Assembly: GCA_020425885.1 (NCBI GenBank)
Contig: JAGQRA010000801.1
Span: forward strand, 1-10,267
Origin: Planctomycetota bacterium
GTDB lineage: Bacteria > Planctomycetota > UBA1135 > UBA2386
DNA length: 10,267 bases
Reading direction: 5' to 3'
Shown here: in pieces, positions 1 to 7,228 of the stretch
Layout of the letters: the number at the start of each line of letters is the position of its first letter
How positions within the stretch are numbered: the first letter of the stretch is position 1
Program-made: the position numbers and the translations under genes
Notes under the pieces: model-generated
Database searches by the model: none
Seen by the model: only the letters and a program-made list of their open reading frames with translations
Told to the model about the DNA's origin: nothing

Positions 1-24
1 CCGACAGCTGACAGCGGATCGGGA

Positions 25-1938
25 TCAGGTTCCGATCTTGGCGCAGAGGCCGTTGGTCACCAGCATGCCGATCGCGTTGTGCGGCGTGGTGGTGAAGGTG
101 GCGGCCTGCATGAAGGTCTGCACACCGACCGCGTTCGGGATGTTGACCCAGGTCCAGGTCATGTCGGTGTTGCTGGGGTTCGTCAGCAGGACCGTGAAGG
201 CGACCTGGGCGATGTTGATGTGGCCGAAGCAGCCCGGCAGACCGAAGCCTTGGAGCGGCAGGCCGGGGCTGGCAACGCCACCGAGGCTGACGGACAGGAA
301 GCCACCGAACGGCTGGCCGGTGCCAGGCGAGAGGTTGCTGACGGTGACGTCGACGTTGGTGCCGACGACCGGGCGCGCGGCCAGGCTGAGGGTCGGCGAG
401 TAGGCGCCATCGCCCGTCGTGTAGCCGGCGAGGGCCGAGAAGTCGACCGGGGTGCTGAGCGGCAGACCGTTGCCGGCGCTGAAGCCGACGATCGCGTCGT
501 TGCCGCCACCGACACAGACGAGACCGTTGGTGCCGGTCGACGTCGGGCCACCGAAGGCCCAGGTCACGTTGCCACCAGGCGTCAGCTCCATCTGGATGTC
601 ACAGAACGCGCCGGCGACGGCCGGCCAGTTCGGGACGTTGTGCCAGGTGACGCGGATGCCGCCGTTCGGGCTCGGCTGCTCGACGTAGATGCCGGTGGTC
701 GCCGTGAAGATGGAGGGATCGGTCGGATCGAGGTCGGTGTTCCACGGCGACAGCTGCGGCAGCGTCGTGTTCGCGGTGTTGCCCTGGAACGGAGCGGTGC
801 TGCCGTAGTTGGCGCCGCAGGTGTCGAACGAGCCGTCGACCGTGTTGCCGAGGTAGATCTTGCCGTTGCTGTTGATCGTGATGTCGGTGCAGTTGCCACC
901 GGGGAAATCGAAGCCCGACGTGAACACCAGCGGATCGAGGGCGACGACGACGCAGGCATCGTCCCAGCTCGCCGAGGAGCTCGAGGTGTAGGCGCCGGCC
1001 ACGACGTTGGTGCCGTTGTTGACCGGGTTGACCGCGTCGTAACCCGGGCCGCCGGGGATGATCAGGTAGTTGCCGGAGCCAGCCTGGTAGAAGAAGCTCC
1101 AGGTGGTGTCGACGAGGTCCGGGGCCGTGCCGGCCGGGATCTGCTCGTAGACCATGCGGGGCTTGTCATAGCAGCCCGCGCCGAACGGGATCGAGATCGC
1201 CGCGGAAGCGGCCGGGGTGTAGTTGATCTCGAGGTTGATGCTGCCCTGGGCGCCGTTGATGGTGCCGACGTTCGGGCCGATCGCGCCGGTGAGGGGGTCG
1301 ACCGTCTGCCAACCGTTCTGGCACATGCCGTCGTTGGTCATCGACAGGAACTGATCACCCCAGGTCGTGCCGGGGTTGGTCGCAACGCCGATGCAGTGCA
1401 GCGAACCGGGGTTCTGCGCCGCCAGCGGCGTGCCGGTCCAGGTCGTCGGCACGTACTCGATGCACATACCGTACTGGCCGGGCGCGATGTTGAACTGCTG
1501 CGGGTTGCCGAGCGCGTCCTGGAAGTTGTTGATCGGGCTGTCGCCGTTCCAGGCGACGATCGTCAGATCAGCGGAGATGTCGGGCTGACCGAGGGTCGTC
1601 AGACCCCAGGCGGCCATGTTCGTCTCGTTGCCGCTGCGCGTGGTCGGGATCAGGTAGATGTTGACGCGGGCGACGTTGCCGACCTGGTTGGGGACGACCG
1701 GGCTGCCGACGCCCTGGTCATAGGTCGTGACGTTCATCGAATTGATGGTGATCGGCGACTGCACGTCGATGTCAACCATCAGATTCATGGTGTTGCCGGC
1801 AACGTTGCCGAAGTAGTTCGTGGCTTGCCACGGACGATAGGTCGCGAGCGTCTGTGCGGGCGGAGCGGTGTTGCAGTTCTGAGCGAACAGCGAGAGGGTG
1901 CTGCCGAGGACAGCGAGAGGCAAGGAAACCTTATGCAT
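25..1938 (-). CDS. Secreted acidic protein of unknown function, planctomycete-type C-terminal module
   Basis: The reading frame stays open upstream to 2055, but I start at the ATG at 1936-1938. It opens directly on a signal peptide (MHKVSLPLAVLGSTLSLFAQ) with likely cleavage near residues 19-20, which gives 637 aa before processing. Residues about 21-270 are Asn/Thr/Gly-rich and beta-like. Residues about 280-560 contain a segment (GFDFPGG, SPWNTDLDP, GIYVEQ, IRVTWHNVP) that loosely recalls NIDO-like extracellular beta domains. The last ~90 residues (LPGCFGHINIAQ to MLVTNGLCAKIGT) resemble a C-terminal module repeated across secreted proteins of deep-branching Planctomycetota. By eye the protein has only 4 Lys, 6 Arg and 6 Glu but about 30 Asp, so it is strongly acidic. 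Paired cysteines (GAGCYDK, GNCTD, DTCGAN, AFCDIQ) fit an oxidised extracytoplasmic location. There is no SD before the start; the leader is pyrimidine-rich. No enzymatic motif is visible. It is transcribed away from rdgB and shows no link to the other genes. Confidence 0.82.
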   Translation of the reverse strand: MHKVSLPLAVLGSTLSLFAQNCNTAPPAQTLATYRPWQATNYFGNVAGNTMNLMVDIDVQSPITINSMNVTTYDQGVGSPVVPNQVGNVARVNIYLIPTTRSGNETNMAAWGLTTLGQPDISADLTIVAWNGDSPINNFQDALGNPQQFNIAPGQYGMCIEYVPTTWTGTPLAAQNPGSLHCIGVATNPGTTWGDQFLSMTNDGMCQNGWQTVDPLTGAIGPNVGTINGAQGSINLEINYTPAASAAISIPFGAGCYDKPRMVYEQIPAGTAPDLVDTTWSFFYQAGSGNYLIIPGGPGYDAVNPVNNGTNVVAGAYTSSSSASWDDACVVVALDPLVFTSGFDFPGGNCTDITINSNGKIYLGNTVDGSFDTCGANYGSTAPFQGNTANTTLPQLSPWNTDLDPTDPSIFTATTGIYVEQPSPNGGIRVTWHNVPNWPAVAGAFCDIQMELTPGGNVTWAFGGPTSTGTNGLVCVGGGNDAIVGFSAGNGLPLSTPVDFSALAGYTTGDGAYSPTLSLAARPVVGTNVDVTVSNLSPGTGQPFGGFLSVSLGGVASPGLPLQGFGLPGCFGHINIAQVAFTVLLTNPSNTDMTWTWVNIPNAVGVQTFMQAATFTTTPHNAIGMLVTNGLCAKIGT

Positions 1939-1992
1939 GGTTTGCTTTGATGGGTTCGGGAGAGAAAGAAAGGTCCAGAAGGACGCCGCGCC

Positions 1993-2021
1993 ATGGTTCC
2001 CTGCCCGGGCGCTTCCGTCAA
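1993..2021 (-). promoter_or_regulatory. Possible sigma70-like promoter for the secreted protein gene
   Basis: On the minus strand TTGACG (2021-2016) is followed after 17 bases by AACCAT (1998-1993). The -35 match is good and the -10 match is poor (3 of 6). It would give a 5' leader of roughly 45-50 nt before the ATG at 1938. Pattern matching only; in GC-rich DNA such pairs occur by chance. Confidence 0.2.
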
Positions 2022-2266
2022 GTCGGTGGATTGCACCAAGGTCCTGACAGCTCATGCGGCAGAGCAGAAACCACGCGGAAGGAACGATGCCGGAAACGCA
2101 ACGCTCGCTCGCAAGGCGGTGGCCTTCCTATTGGACGCCGCGCGTTGCGCGGATGTTCGGTCGAAACGGCCATTTCCACCTGGGCCGCGGACCCAGGATC
2201 AATGCCTCGATGGCAACGAATGGGACGAAGAAATCGAGGTGATGCCGGGCACATGGCCCCAGCCCC

Positions 2267-2272
2267 TAGACT
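2267..2272 (+). promoter_or_regulatory. Possible -10 element giving a leaderless rdgB transcript
   Basis: TAGACT (4 of 6 match to TATAAT) ends 8 bases before the rdgB ATG at 2281, so transcription from it would start at or within a base or two of the start codon. There is no convincing -35 element 16-18 bases upstream and no Shine-Dalgarno sequence before this ATG. A leaderless mRNA would account for the absent SD, but the evidence is weak. Confidence 0.2.
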
Positions 2273-2280
2273 CAGCCTCC

Positions 2281-2898
2281 ATGACGGCAATCTGGATCGC
2301 CTCGAACAATGCGAAGAAGCGCATCGAACTGACGCGCCTGCTGGCGCCGCTGGGCTGCGAGATCCGCACCCCCGCCGATCTCGGGAACGAGGCCGGATAT
2401 GCCCCGGTCGAAGACGCTCCGGATTTCGCCGGCAATGCCAGGATCAAGGCCAAAGCGCTCGCGCGGCTGGCGCAGGGCCTGGCCGTCGGCGACGACAGCG
2501 GCCTCTGCGTCGACGCGCTCGACGGTCGACCCGGCGTGCATTCGGCGCGCTACGGCGGCGAGGGACTCAACGACCGCGACCGGCTCGAGAAGCTGCTCGA
2601 AGAACTGCGCGATGTGCCGCTGATCGAGCGCACGGCGCGCTTCGTCTGCAGCCTCTGCGTCTGCGATGCCGGCGGAACCGAACGCCTCGCCCTCGAGGAG
2701 AGCTGCGAAGGCACCCTGCTCACGGCGGCGACCGGCAGCGGCGGCTTCGGCTACGACCCGATCTTCGTGCCGCGAGAGTTCGACGGCGATCCGACACGAT
2801 CGTTCGCCATGCTCGATGCGGCGACCAAGGACCGCCTCAGCCATCGCGGCAAGGCGCTGCGCCGACTCGCGCTGCAACTGCCCGGACTGATCGCTTGA
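2281..2898 (+). CDS. rdgB: XTP/dITP pyrophosphatase (RdgB/HAM1 family)
   Basis: This is a cytosolic nucleotide-pool sanitising enzyme. It hydrolyses non-canonical purine triphosphates (ITP, dITP, XTP) to the monophosphate and PPi, keeping them out of DNA and RNA. The product is 205 aa, the usual family length. Family landmarks are all present in order: the N-terminal SNNAKKRIE substrate loop (residues 8-16), the GDDSGLCVDALDGRPGVHSARYGG signature with acidic pair D71/D72, GFGYDPIF (155-162), and the C-terminal SHRGKAL (187-193). The frame is open well upstream of 2281, but homologues begin a few residues before the (T/S)NN motif, which fixes the ATG at 2281. No SD is visible. It is followed 91 bp later by the permease gene on the same strand. 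Its link to the sulfate genes is probably positional only. Confidence 0.95.
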   Translation: MTAIWIASNNAKKRIELTRLLAPLGCEIRTPADLGNEAGYAPVEDAPDFAGNARIKAKALARLAQGLAVGDDSGLCVDALDGRPGVHSARYGGEGLNDRDRLEKLLEELRDVPLIERTARFVCSLCVCDAGGTERLALEESCEGTLLTAATGSGGFGYDPIFVPREFDGDPTRSFAMLDAATKDRLSHRGKALRRLALQLPGLIA

Positions 2899-2989
2899 TC
2901 GGCGGCACCGCCTCGCCGACCCGCATCCCGCGGCAGCCGACCGACGAGGCAATCAGTTGCGCCGGCCGCCCGGCCGATGAAGCGAGCCG

Positions 2990-4795
2990 ATGACTGCCGA
3001 GATCGCGATCGTCCTGAGCATCTTGGCCATCACCCTGGGACTGCTGGCGACCACCAGGGTTCCGGCCGACGCGATCCTGGTCGGCGCGCTGATCCTCGTC
3101 GTCGCCATCCCGGTGCCGGTGGCCGACGGCTGGAAGACCGGCATCGTCGACGTCGCAGCCGGCGTCGCCGGCTTCGGCAACCCGGGAATGCTGGCCGTCG
3201 GCGCCCTGTTCATCGTCGTCGCCGGCCTGCGCGAGACGGGCGCGATCGACTGGATCGCCAGCCGACTGCTCGGTCGACCGCGCGGCGAACGCATCGCGAT
3301 CCTGCGCGTCATGCTGCCGGTCGGCGCCATGAGCGCCTTCCTCAACAACACCCCGGTCGTGGCGATGATGATCCCGGCAGTGCAGGACTGGTGCAAGCGA
3401 CTCGGTGTCTCGCCGTCGCGACTGCTGATCCCGTTGAGCTACGCCGCGATCCTCGGCGGCACCTGCTCCCTGATCGGCACCAGCACCAACCTGGTCGTCG
3501 CCGGCCTCGTGCTCGAACACACCGACCTGCCGCCGCTCGGGATGTTCGACATCACCTGGATCGGACTGCCGCTGGCGCTGGTGTGCGGCGCGCTGCTGAT
3601 CTGGCTCGGCCCGCGTCTCCTGCCCAACCGCCCGACCGCGTCGACGGCGCTGGCCTGCACGCAGGAGTACACGCTGGGTCTCGTGGTGCCCGAGAACAGC
3701 GGGCTCGCCGGCCGGACCGTCGACGCGGCCGGGCTGCGCAGCCTGCCGGGCTGCTTCCTGATCGAGATCGAACGCGACGGCGAGGTCATCGCCGCGGTCG
3801 GCCCCGAGCAGGTGCTGCGCGCCGGCGATCACCTGATGTTCGCCGGCGTCGTCGACGCGATCCGCGACCTGGTGCAGACCCGTGGCCTCGCGCTCGCGAC
3901 CGATCAGGTGTTCAAGCTCGACTCGCCGCGCAACCGCCGCCGCCTGTTCGAAGCCGTGGTGTCGCCGGCCTCGTCGCTGGCCGGCACCACGATCCGCCAC
4001 GCCGGCTTCCGCAAGCGTTTCCACGGCGCCGTCATCGGCGTCGCCCGCAACGGCGAACGGCTGCGCGGACGCATCGGCGACCTCAAGCTGATGGCCGGCG
4101 ATCTCGTGCTCGTCGAAGCCGATCCGTCGTTCGAGGAACGCACGCGCGGCTCGCGCGACTTCCTGCTGGTGCGATCGCTCGAGGACTCGACGCCGCGGCA
4201 ACACAAGCGGGCACCGCTCGCCCTCGCCATCCTGCTCGCCGTCGTGGCGGCGGCGGCGTTCGAGATCTATCCGCTGCTGACCGCCGCGATGCTCGGCGCG
4301 GCCGCCATGGTGCTGTGCCGCTGCTGCACGTTGACCGAGGCGCGGCGCAGCATCGACTGGTCGATCCTCGTCGTCATCGCCGCCTCGCTCGGGCTCGGCC
4401 GGGCCATGGAGGTGAGCGGCGCGGCCGGCTGGATCGCCGGCGGCATCGTCGGCATCTGCGGCGACAGCCGCTGGGGTCTGCTGGTCGCGATCTACGCGGC
4501 CACTGCGCTCTTGACCGCGACGATCTCGAACAACGCCGCCGTCGCGCTGATGTTCTCGATCGCGCAGGCGGCGGCGCTGGCTCGCCACCTCGACTTCATG
4601 CCGCTGGTCATGGCCGTTGTCATGGGCGGCTCGGCGAGCTTCGCGACGCCGATCGGCTACCAGACCAACCTCATGGTCTACGGACCGGGCGCCTACACCT
4701 TCCGCGACTTCTTGCGCATCGGCGTAGCCATGAACCTCGCCGCCGGTGCCTGCACCGTAGTTCTGATCCCGTGGCTGTTCCCGTTCGCGTCGTGA
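2990..4795 (+). CDS. SLC13/DASS-type anion permease with two RCK_C (TrkA-C) domains, probable sulfate transporter
   Basis: This is an inner-membrane secondary transporter of 601 aa. The N-terminal half (about 1-210) has hydrophobic segments around 4-20, 28-44, 67-80, 103-130, 146-172 and 190-206, with the family's substrate/sodium-site motifs SAFLNNTP (115-122) and GTSTN (163-167). A cytosolic insert follows with two RCK_C-like domains, about 225-297 and 309-397; each has the 'G..I......R.G....AG D.L...G' pattern. The second membrane half (about 408-600) repeats the site motifs as TISNN (511-515) and PIGYQTN (554-560). Permeases of this architecture are annotated as SLC13-family or putative sulfate transporters. 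Sulfate is favoured here because cysQ starts 31 bp downstream and cysNC is nearby, but another divalent anion is possible. The RCK_C domains suggest ligand gating, with the ligand unknown. The start is the first ATG of the frame with homologous sequence; a partial SD (GAAGCGAG) lies just upstream. Confidence 0.9.
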   Translation: MTAEIAIVLSILAITLGLLATTRVPADAILVGALILVVAIPVPVADGWKTGIVDVAAGVAGFGNPGMLAVGALFIVVAGLRETGAIDWIASRLLGRPRGERIAILRVMLPVGAMSAFLNNTPVVAMMIPAVQDWCKRLGVSPSRLLIPLSYAAILGGTCSLIGTSTNLVVAGLVLEHTDLPPLGMFDITWIGLPLALVCGALLIWLGPRLLPNRPTASTALACTQEYTLGLVVPENSGLAGRTVDAAGLRSLPGCFLIEIERDGEVIAAVGPEQVLRAGDHLMFAGVVDAIRDLVQTRGLALATDQVFKLDSPRNRRRLFEAVVSPASSLAGTTIRHAGFRKRFHGAVIGVARNGERLRGRIGDLKLMAGDLVLVEADPSFEERTRGSRDFLLVRSLEDSTPRQHKRAPLALAILLAVVAAAAFEIYPLLTAAMLGAAAMVLCRCCTLTEARRSIDWSILVVIAASLGLGRAMEVSGAAGWIAGGIVGICGDSRWGLLVAIYAATALLTATISNNAAVALMFSIAQAAALARHLDFMPLVMAVVMGGSASFATPIGYQTNLMVYGPGAYTFRDFLRIGVAMNLAAGACTVVLIPWLFPFAS

Positions 4796-4826
4796 CGCTC
4801 ACGCGGCGATCGGTTACGAGAAGCGC

Positions 4827-5645
4827 ATGACCGAACCGACCGCCGCCGACATCGAAAGCCGCCGCGCCTTCGCGACGCAGATCGCCACCGAGGCCGGCCG
4901 GCGACTGTTCGCCCTGCGCGCCAGCGGCCGCTGGCCCGACGAAAAGGTGCTCGGCGACATCGGCGACCAGGCCGCCGACGGCTACCTGCAGGGCTACCTG
5001 CGCGGCCGCTATCCGGACGACGGCATCCTGTCCGAGGAGACCAAGGACTCGAAGGAACGCGCCGAGCGGCGCTACACCTGGATCGTCGACCCGCTCGACG
5101 GCACCAAGGAATACCGGACCGATCGTCACGACTGGGCCGTTCACGTCGGTCTGTGCCACGACGGCAAGCCGCTGCTCGGAGCGGTCGCCCTGCCGGCCAT
5201 CGACCGCGTCATCACCGCCGTCTGCGCGCCGGGTCACGAACGCATCGACGTGCTCGGCACCGCCGGCGACTGGCCGCAGGCGATCGCCGATCCGCAGCAA
5301 GGCCGGCTGCGCGCCGTCGTCAGCCGCAGCCACACCCCGGACTGGATCCAGCGCTTCGCCGAGGCGATGGGCGGCCTCGAGCAGGTGCCGTGCGGCAGCG
5401 TCGGCTTCAAGACCTCGATGCTGCTGTTCGGCAAGGCCGACGTCTACGTCCACAAGACCGGGCTCAAGGAATGGGACACCTGCGCGCCCGAGGTCATCGC
5501 CCGCGCCGCCGGCTTCGCCGTCCACCGGCTCGACGGCAGCGATCAGCGCTACAACCGGCCCGACCCGCGCAACGACGAGATCCTGGTCTGCCGGCCGGCG
5601 ATCCTGCCGCAGGTGCTCGAGTGCGTGAAGGCTGCGCTCGGCTGA
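4827..5645 (+). CDS. cysQ: 3'(2'),5'-bisphosphate nucleotidase, CysQ type (inositol monophosphatase superfamily)
   Basis: This cytosolic, Mg-dependent phosphatase removes the 3' phosphate from PAP (and PAPS), recycling the by-product of PAPS-dependent sulfation or reduction. The product is 272 aa. Metal-site motifs are visible: SEE (residues 69-71), WIVDPLDGTKEY (85-96, with D88 and D91) and EWDTCAPE (215-222, with D217). The DGTKEY ending and the CAPE motif favour CysQ over a plain inositol monophosphatase. The N-terminal GDIGDQAAD segment and the C-terminal RLDGSDQRYN segment resemble the actinobacterial (M. tuberculosis Rv2131c) CysQ branch as I remember it, more than the E. coli one; that branch also acts on fructose-1,6-bisphosphate and inositol phosphate. 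The ATG at 4827 has GAGAAG three bases upstream. It sits 31 bp after the permease stop, so probably co-transcribed with it. Confidence 0.92.
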   Translation: MTEPTAADIESRRAFATQIATEAGRRLFALRASGRWPDEKVLGDIGDQAADGYLQGYLRGRYPDDGILSEETKDSKERAERRYTWIVDPLDGTKEYRTDRHDWAVHVGLCHDGKPLLGAVALPAIDRVITAVCAPGHERIDVLGTAGDWPQAIADPQQGRLRAVVSRSHTPDWIQRFAEAMGGLEQVPCGSVGFKTSMLLFGKADVYVHKTGLKEWDTCAPEVIARAAGFAVHRLDGSDQRYNRPDPRNDEILVCRPAILPQVLECVKAALG

Positions 5646-5733
5646 ACCGTGAAACCGCCGAAGTAAGAGCCGACCGCTGACCGATGACCACGACGCCGGT
5701 AACCTCTGCGACCCGCGAACGCGAACAGGCCCC

Positions 5734-6624
5734 ATGAGCTTCGTCCGAACCTACGACTCCGCGACCGCGCCCCGTGGCGTGCTGCGCCACATCCTGCCGC
5801 TCGCCGGCTACCCGGCCCTGATCTGGCGGAACCGGTTCACGGTCAACAACTTCTTCCGGCGCGAGCTGATGGGACGCTTCCACGGCTCGTTCCTCGGCGC
5901 CTGGTGGATGCTGGTCCAGCCGCTGTTCCAGTTCACGGTCTACTACCTCGTCTTCGGCATCATCTTCGGCGACTTCAAGAGCGGCGAGGGCCCGGACCCG
6001 ACGTTCGCGATCTACCTGTTCTCGGGCATCATCGTCTTCCACGCCCTCATCGAGGCGGTCGGACAGGGCGTCAACATCGTCACCAGCAACAGCAACCTGG
6101 TGAAGAAGGTGGCCTTCCCGTCGGAGGTCCTGATCGTGCCGCCGGTGATGAACTCGATCGTGATCTACCTGGTCGGCGCGATCGTCTGCCTGGTCCTCGG
6201 CGTCGCCTTCGGCGTGCTGCACCCGGGTCTCGATCTGCTGGCGCTGCCGTTGGTGCTGCTGTTGCAATTCGCGCTGACGATCGGCATCGGCCTGTTCCTC
6301 GGCAACCTCAACGTCTTCATCCGCGACATCTCGCAGCTGTGGCGAATCCTGTCGATGGCCTGGATGTTCACGACGCCGATATTCTGGGAGCCGACCCGGC
6401 TGACGAGCAAGTTCCCGGCCAGCATCCTGCCCGACGTGTACTTCAGCATGAACCCGGGCTACTCCCTCGTCATGGCCCATCGCATCGTCCTCGGCGGCGA
6501 CAACCCGGTGCTCGGCGACCTCTGGACGCACATCGGCTGGCTGACGTTCTGGGCCACGTTCTACCTCGTGCTCGGCTACAGCACCTTCGTCAGCAAGAAG
6601 CACAAGTTCGCCGACCTGGTCTGA
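5734..6624 (+). CDS. wzm: ABC-2 type polysaccharide export permease (Wzm/KpsM/TagG family)
   Basis: This is the membrane subunit of an ABC exporter for lipid-linked O-antigen, capsule or teichoic-acid-like glycans, and it works as a dimer with a Wzt ATPase. The product is 296 aa, a normal length. An N-terminal amphipathic region ends in the family motif RRELMGRFHGSFLGAWW (residues 42-58), the counterpart of the usual 'RDLKVRYRGSxLGxLW'. About six hydrophobic segments follow (roughly 57-78, 91-108, 133-160, 167-190, 203-218, 265-285). NVFIRDISQLW (193-203) and a TPIFWEP loop (214-220) are also typical. It lies 88 bp after cysQ on the same strand. The likely ATPase partner is the wzt at 7572-8792, on the opposite strand, which is unusual because wzm and wzt normally sit side by side in one operon. 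The SD is poor (AGG four bases before ATG). Substrate not determinable from sequence. Confidence 0.93.
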   Translation: MSFVRTYDSATAPRGVLRHILPLAGYPALIWRNRFTVNNFFRRELMGRFHGSFLGAWWMLVQPLFQFTVYYLVFGIIFGDFKSGEGPDPTFAIYLFSGIIVFHALIEAVGQGVNIVTSNSNLVKKVAFPSEVLIVPPVMNSIVIYLVGAIVCLVLGVAFGVLHPGLDLLALPLVLLLQFALTIGIGLFLGNLNVFIRDISQLWRILSMAWMFTTPIFWEPTRLTSKFPASILPDVYFSMNPGYSLVMAHRIVLGGDNPVLGDLWTHIGWLTFWATFYLVLGYSTFVSKKHKFADLV

Positions 6625-6637
6625 GCTGACGAGATCC

Positions 6638-6667
6638 CGGACCGATTCACCCGCTGAGTTCGGTCCG
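6638..6667. terminator. Inverted repeat at the convergent wzm / toxin gene ends
   Basis: A perfect 8-bp inverted repeat (cggaccga at 6638-6645, tcggtccg at 6660-6667) encloses a 14-base loop. It starts 14 bases after the wzm stop and straddles the stop codon of the convergent toxin gene (6647-6649). The position suits a bidirectional terminator, but neither side has a T-tract, so termination would be Rho-dependent or weak, or the repeat may be chance. Confidence 0.3.
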
Positions 6668-7228
6668 CAACCGCGCGAACATCGCCGGCAGGTCGCGACC
6701 GCGGTCGCAGCCACGTTCGCCGATCAGCCCGAGCGCATGCTCTGCCACCTGTAGATCCACTGCTGTGGCGACGGCCAGCAGGGCGACGATGTCGGCCCGA
6801 TCCTGCGGCCGGCGGTCATCGGTCGACAGCGTCTTCAACGCCAACAGGTGACCGACGGATGCGACCGGCAATCGGAGCTTGCCAAGGACCTGCAGCGGAC
6901 TCGCGGCTGCCACCAGCTCAGATTCGATCCCAGCCGTAGCGAACAGCAGGTCGACGATCACGCCCGGCAACGAGCCATGCTCCAGCCGCACGGTCGCGAT
7001 GCGGCCCGTCGTCTCTTGCTCCAGCAGCGCCACCACGCGATAGCCCCGGGCGATCATCCCGCCGATCAACGCCTCGGCCTCCCGATCGCCCTCGACGGCC
7101 ACGGCCAGATCGAGGTCGCGGGTGAAGCGCGGCTCCGTGCGCGCGGACACGGCATGGCCTCCGACCACGGCGTGGCGGGCATTCAGCGACGCAAGGTCCG
7201 CGGCGACACGGGCGAGCAGCTCATCCAT
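6647..7228 (-). CDS. Nucleotidyltransferase toxin, MenT1 / AbiEii-like
   Basis: This is a 193-aa protein of the DNA polymerase-beta-type nucleotidyltransferase fold. It shows VVGGHAVSAR (residues 21-30), the metal-binding DLDLAV (38-43, D38 and D40), a third candidate acidic residue in IVDLLF (D93), and a C-terminal LALKTL (K132) then RPQDRADI (140-147) block. This layout matches the MenT/AbiEii toxin group; M. tuberculosis MenT toxins add pyrimidine nucleotides to tRNA acceptor stems and block translation. The frame is open further upstream (to an ATG at 7339). I prefer the ATG at 7226-7228, where homology starts and where GGGGTG lies 6 bases upstream. That start overlaps the stop of the preceding antitoxin-like gene (ATGGATGA, 8 bp), which indicates translational coupling. 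It could instead be a resistance or house-cleaning nucleotidyltransferase; the paired small gene favours a toxin. Confidence 0.78.
   Translation of the reverse strand: MDELLARVAADLASLNARHAVVGGHAVSARTEPRFTRDLDLAVAVEGDREAEALIGGMIARGYRVVALLEQETTGRIATVRLEHGSLPGVIVDLLFATAGIESELVAAASPLQVLGKLRLPVASVGHLLALKTLSTDDRRPQDRADIVALLAVATAVDLQVAEHALGLIGERGCDRGRDLPAMFARLRTELSG
7221..7228 (-). promoter_or_regulatory. Eight-base overlap coupling antitoxin stop and toxin start
   Basis: On the minus strand ATGGATGA holds the toxin start codon (7228-7226) and the antitoxin stop codon TGA (7223-7221) in different frames. GGGGTG at 7240-7235 could serve as the ribosome site. Such overlaps favour translational coupling, so the toxin would be made mainly when the antitoxin is translated. 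Confidence 0.65.

Larger units (their letters stand above)
1939..2280. other. Divergent intergenic region, 342 bp, no gene supported
   Basis: This stretch separates the start of the secreted protein gene (minus) from rdgB (plus), so it should hold both promoters. Short open frames cross it but none has a recognisable product. Two short perfect inverted repeats are visible: ccgcgc-gtt-gcgcgg at 2138-2152 and cctggg/cccagg at 2179-2184 and 2192-2197. Neither is followed by a T-tract. The 60 bases next to the secreted gene are pyrimidine-rich on the sense (minus) strand. I see no riboswitch or tRNA-like fold. Confidence 0.6.

Noticed and set aside
17..37. gatcgg/ccgatc inverted repeat around the stop of the secreted protein gene as a terminator
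   Set aside because: The 6-bp stem encloses the stop codon itself and has no T-tract; the region downstream lies outside the window, so it cannot be judged.
79..1950. Open frame of 623 codons on the plus strand, antisense to the secreted protein gene
   Set aside because: Its translation is a monotonous Arg/Asp/Glu/Gly/Val-rich string with no domain, as expected from the antisense of GC-rich coding DNA. The minus-strand frame has a signal peptide and recognisable composition.
2138..2197. Two short GC-rich hairpins as a riboswitch or small RNA
   Set aside because: Stems of 6 bp in GC-rich DNA are expected by chance, there is no T-tract, and no known RNA family pattern is recognisable.
2837..4588. 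Open frame of 583 codons on the minus strand opposite the permease
   Set aside because: It is Arg/Asp/Gln/His-rich low-complexity sequence. The plus-strand frame gives a clear SLC13 permease with transport motifs.
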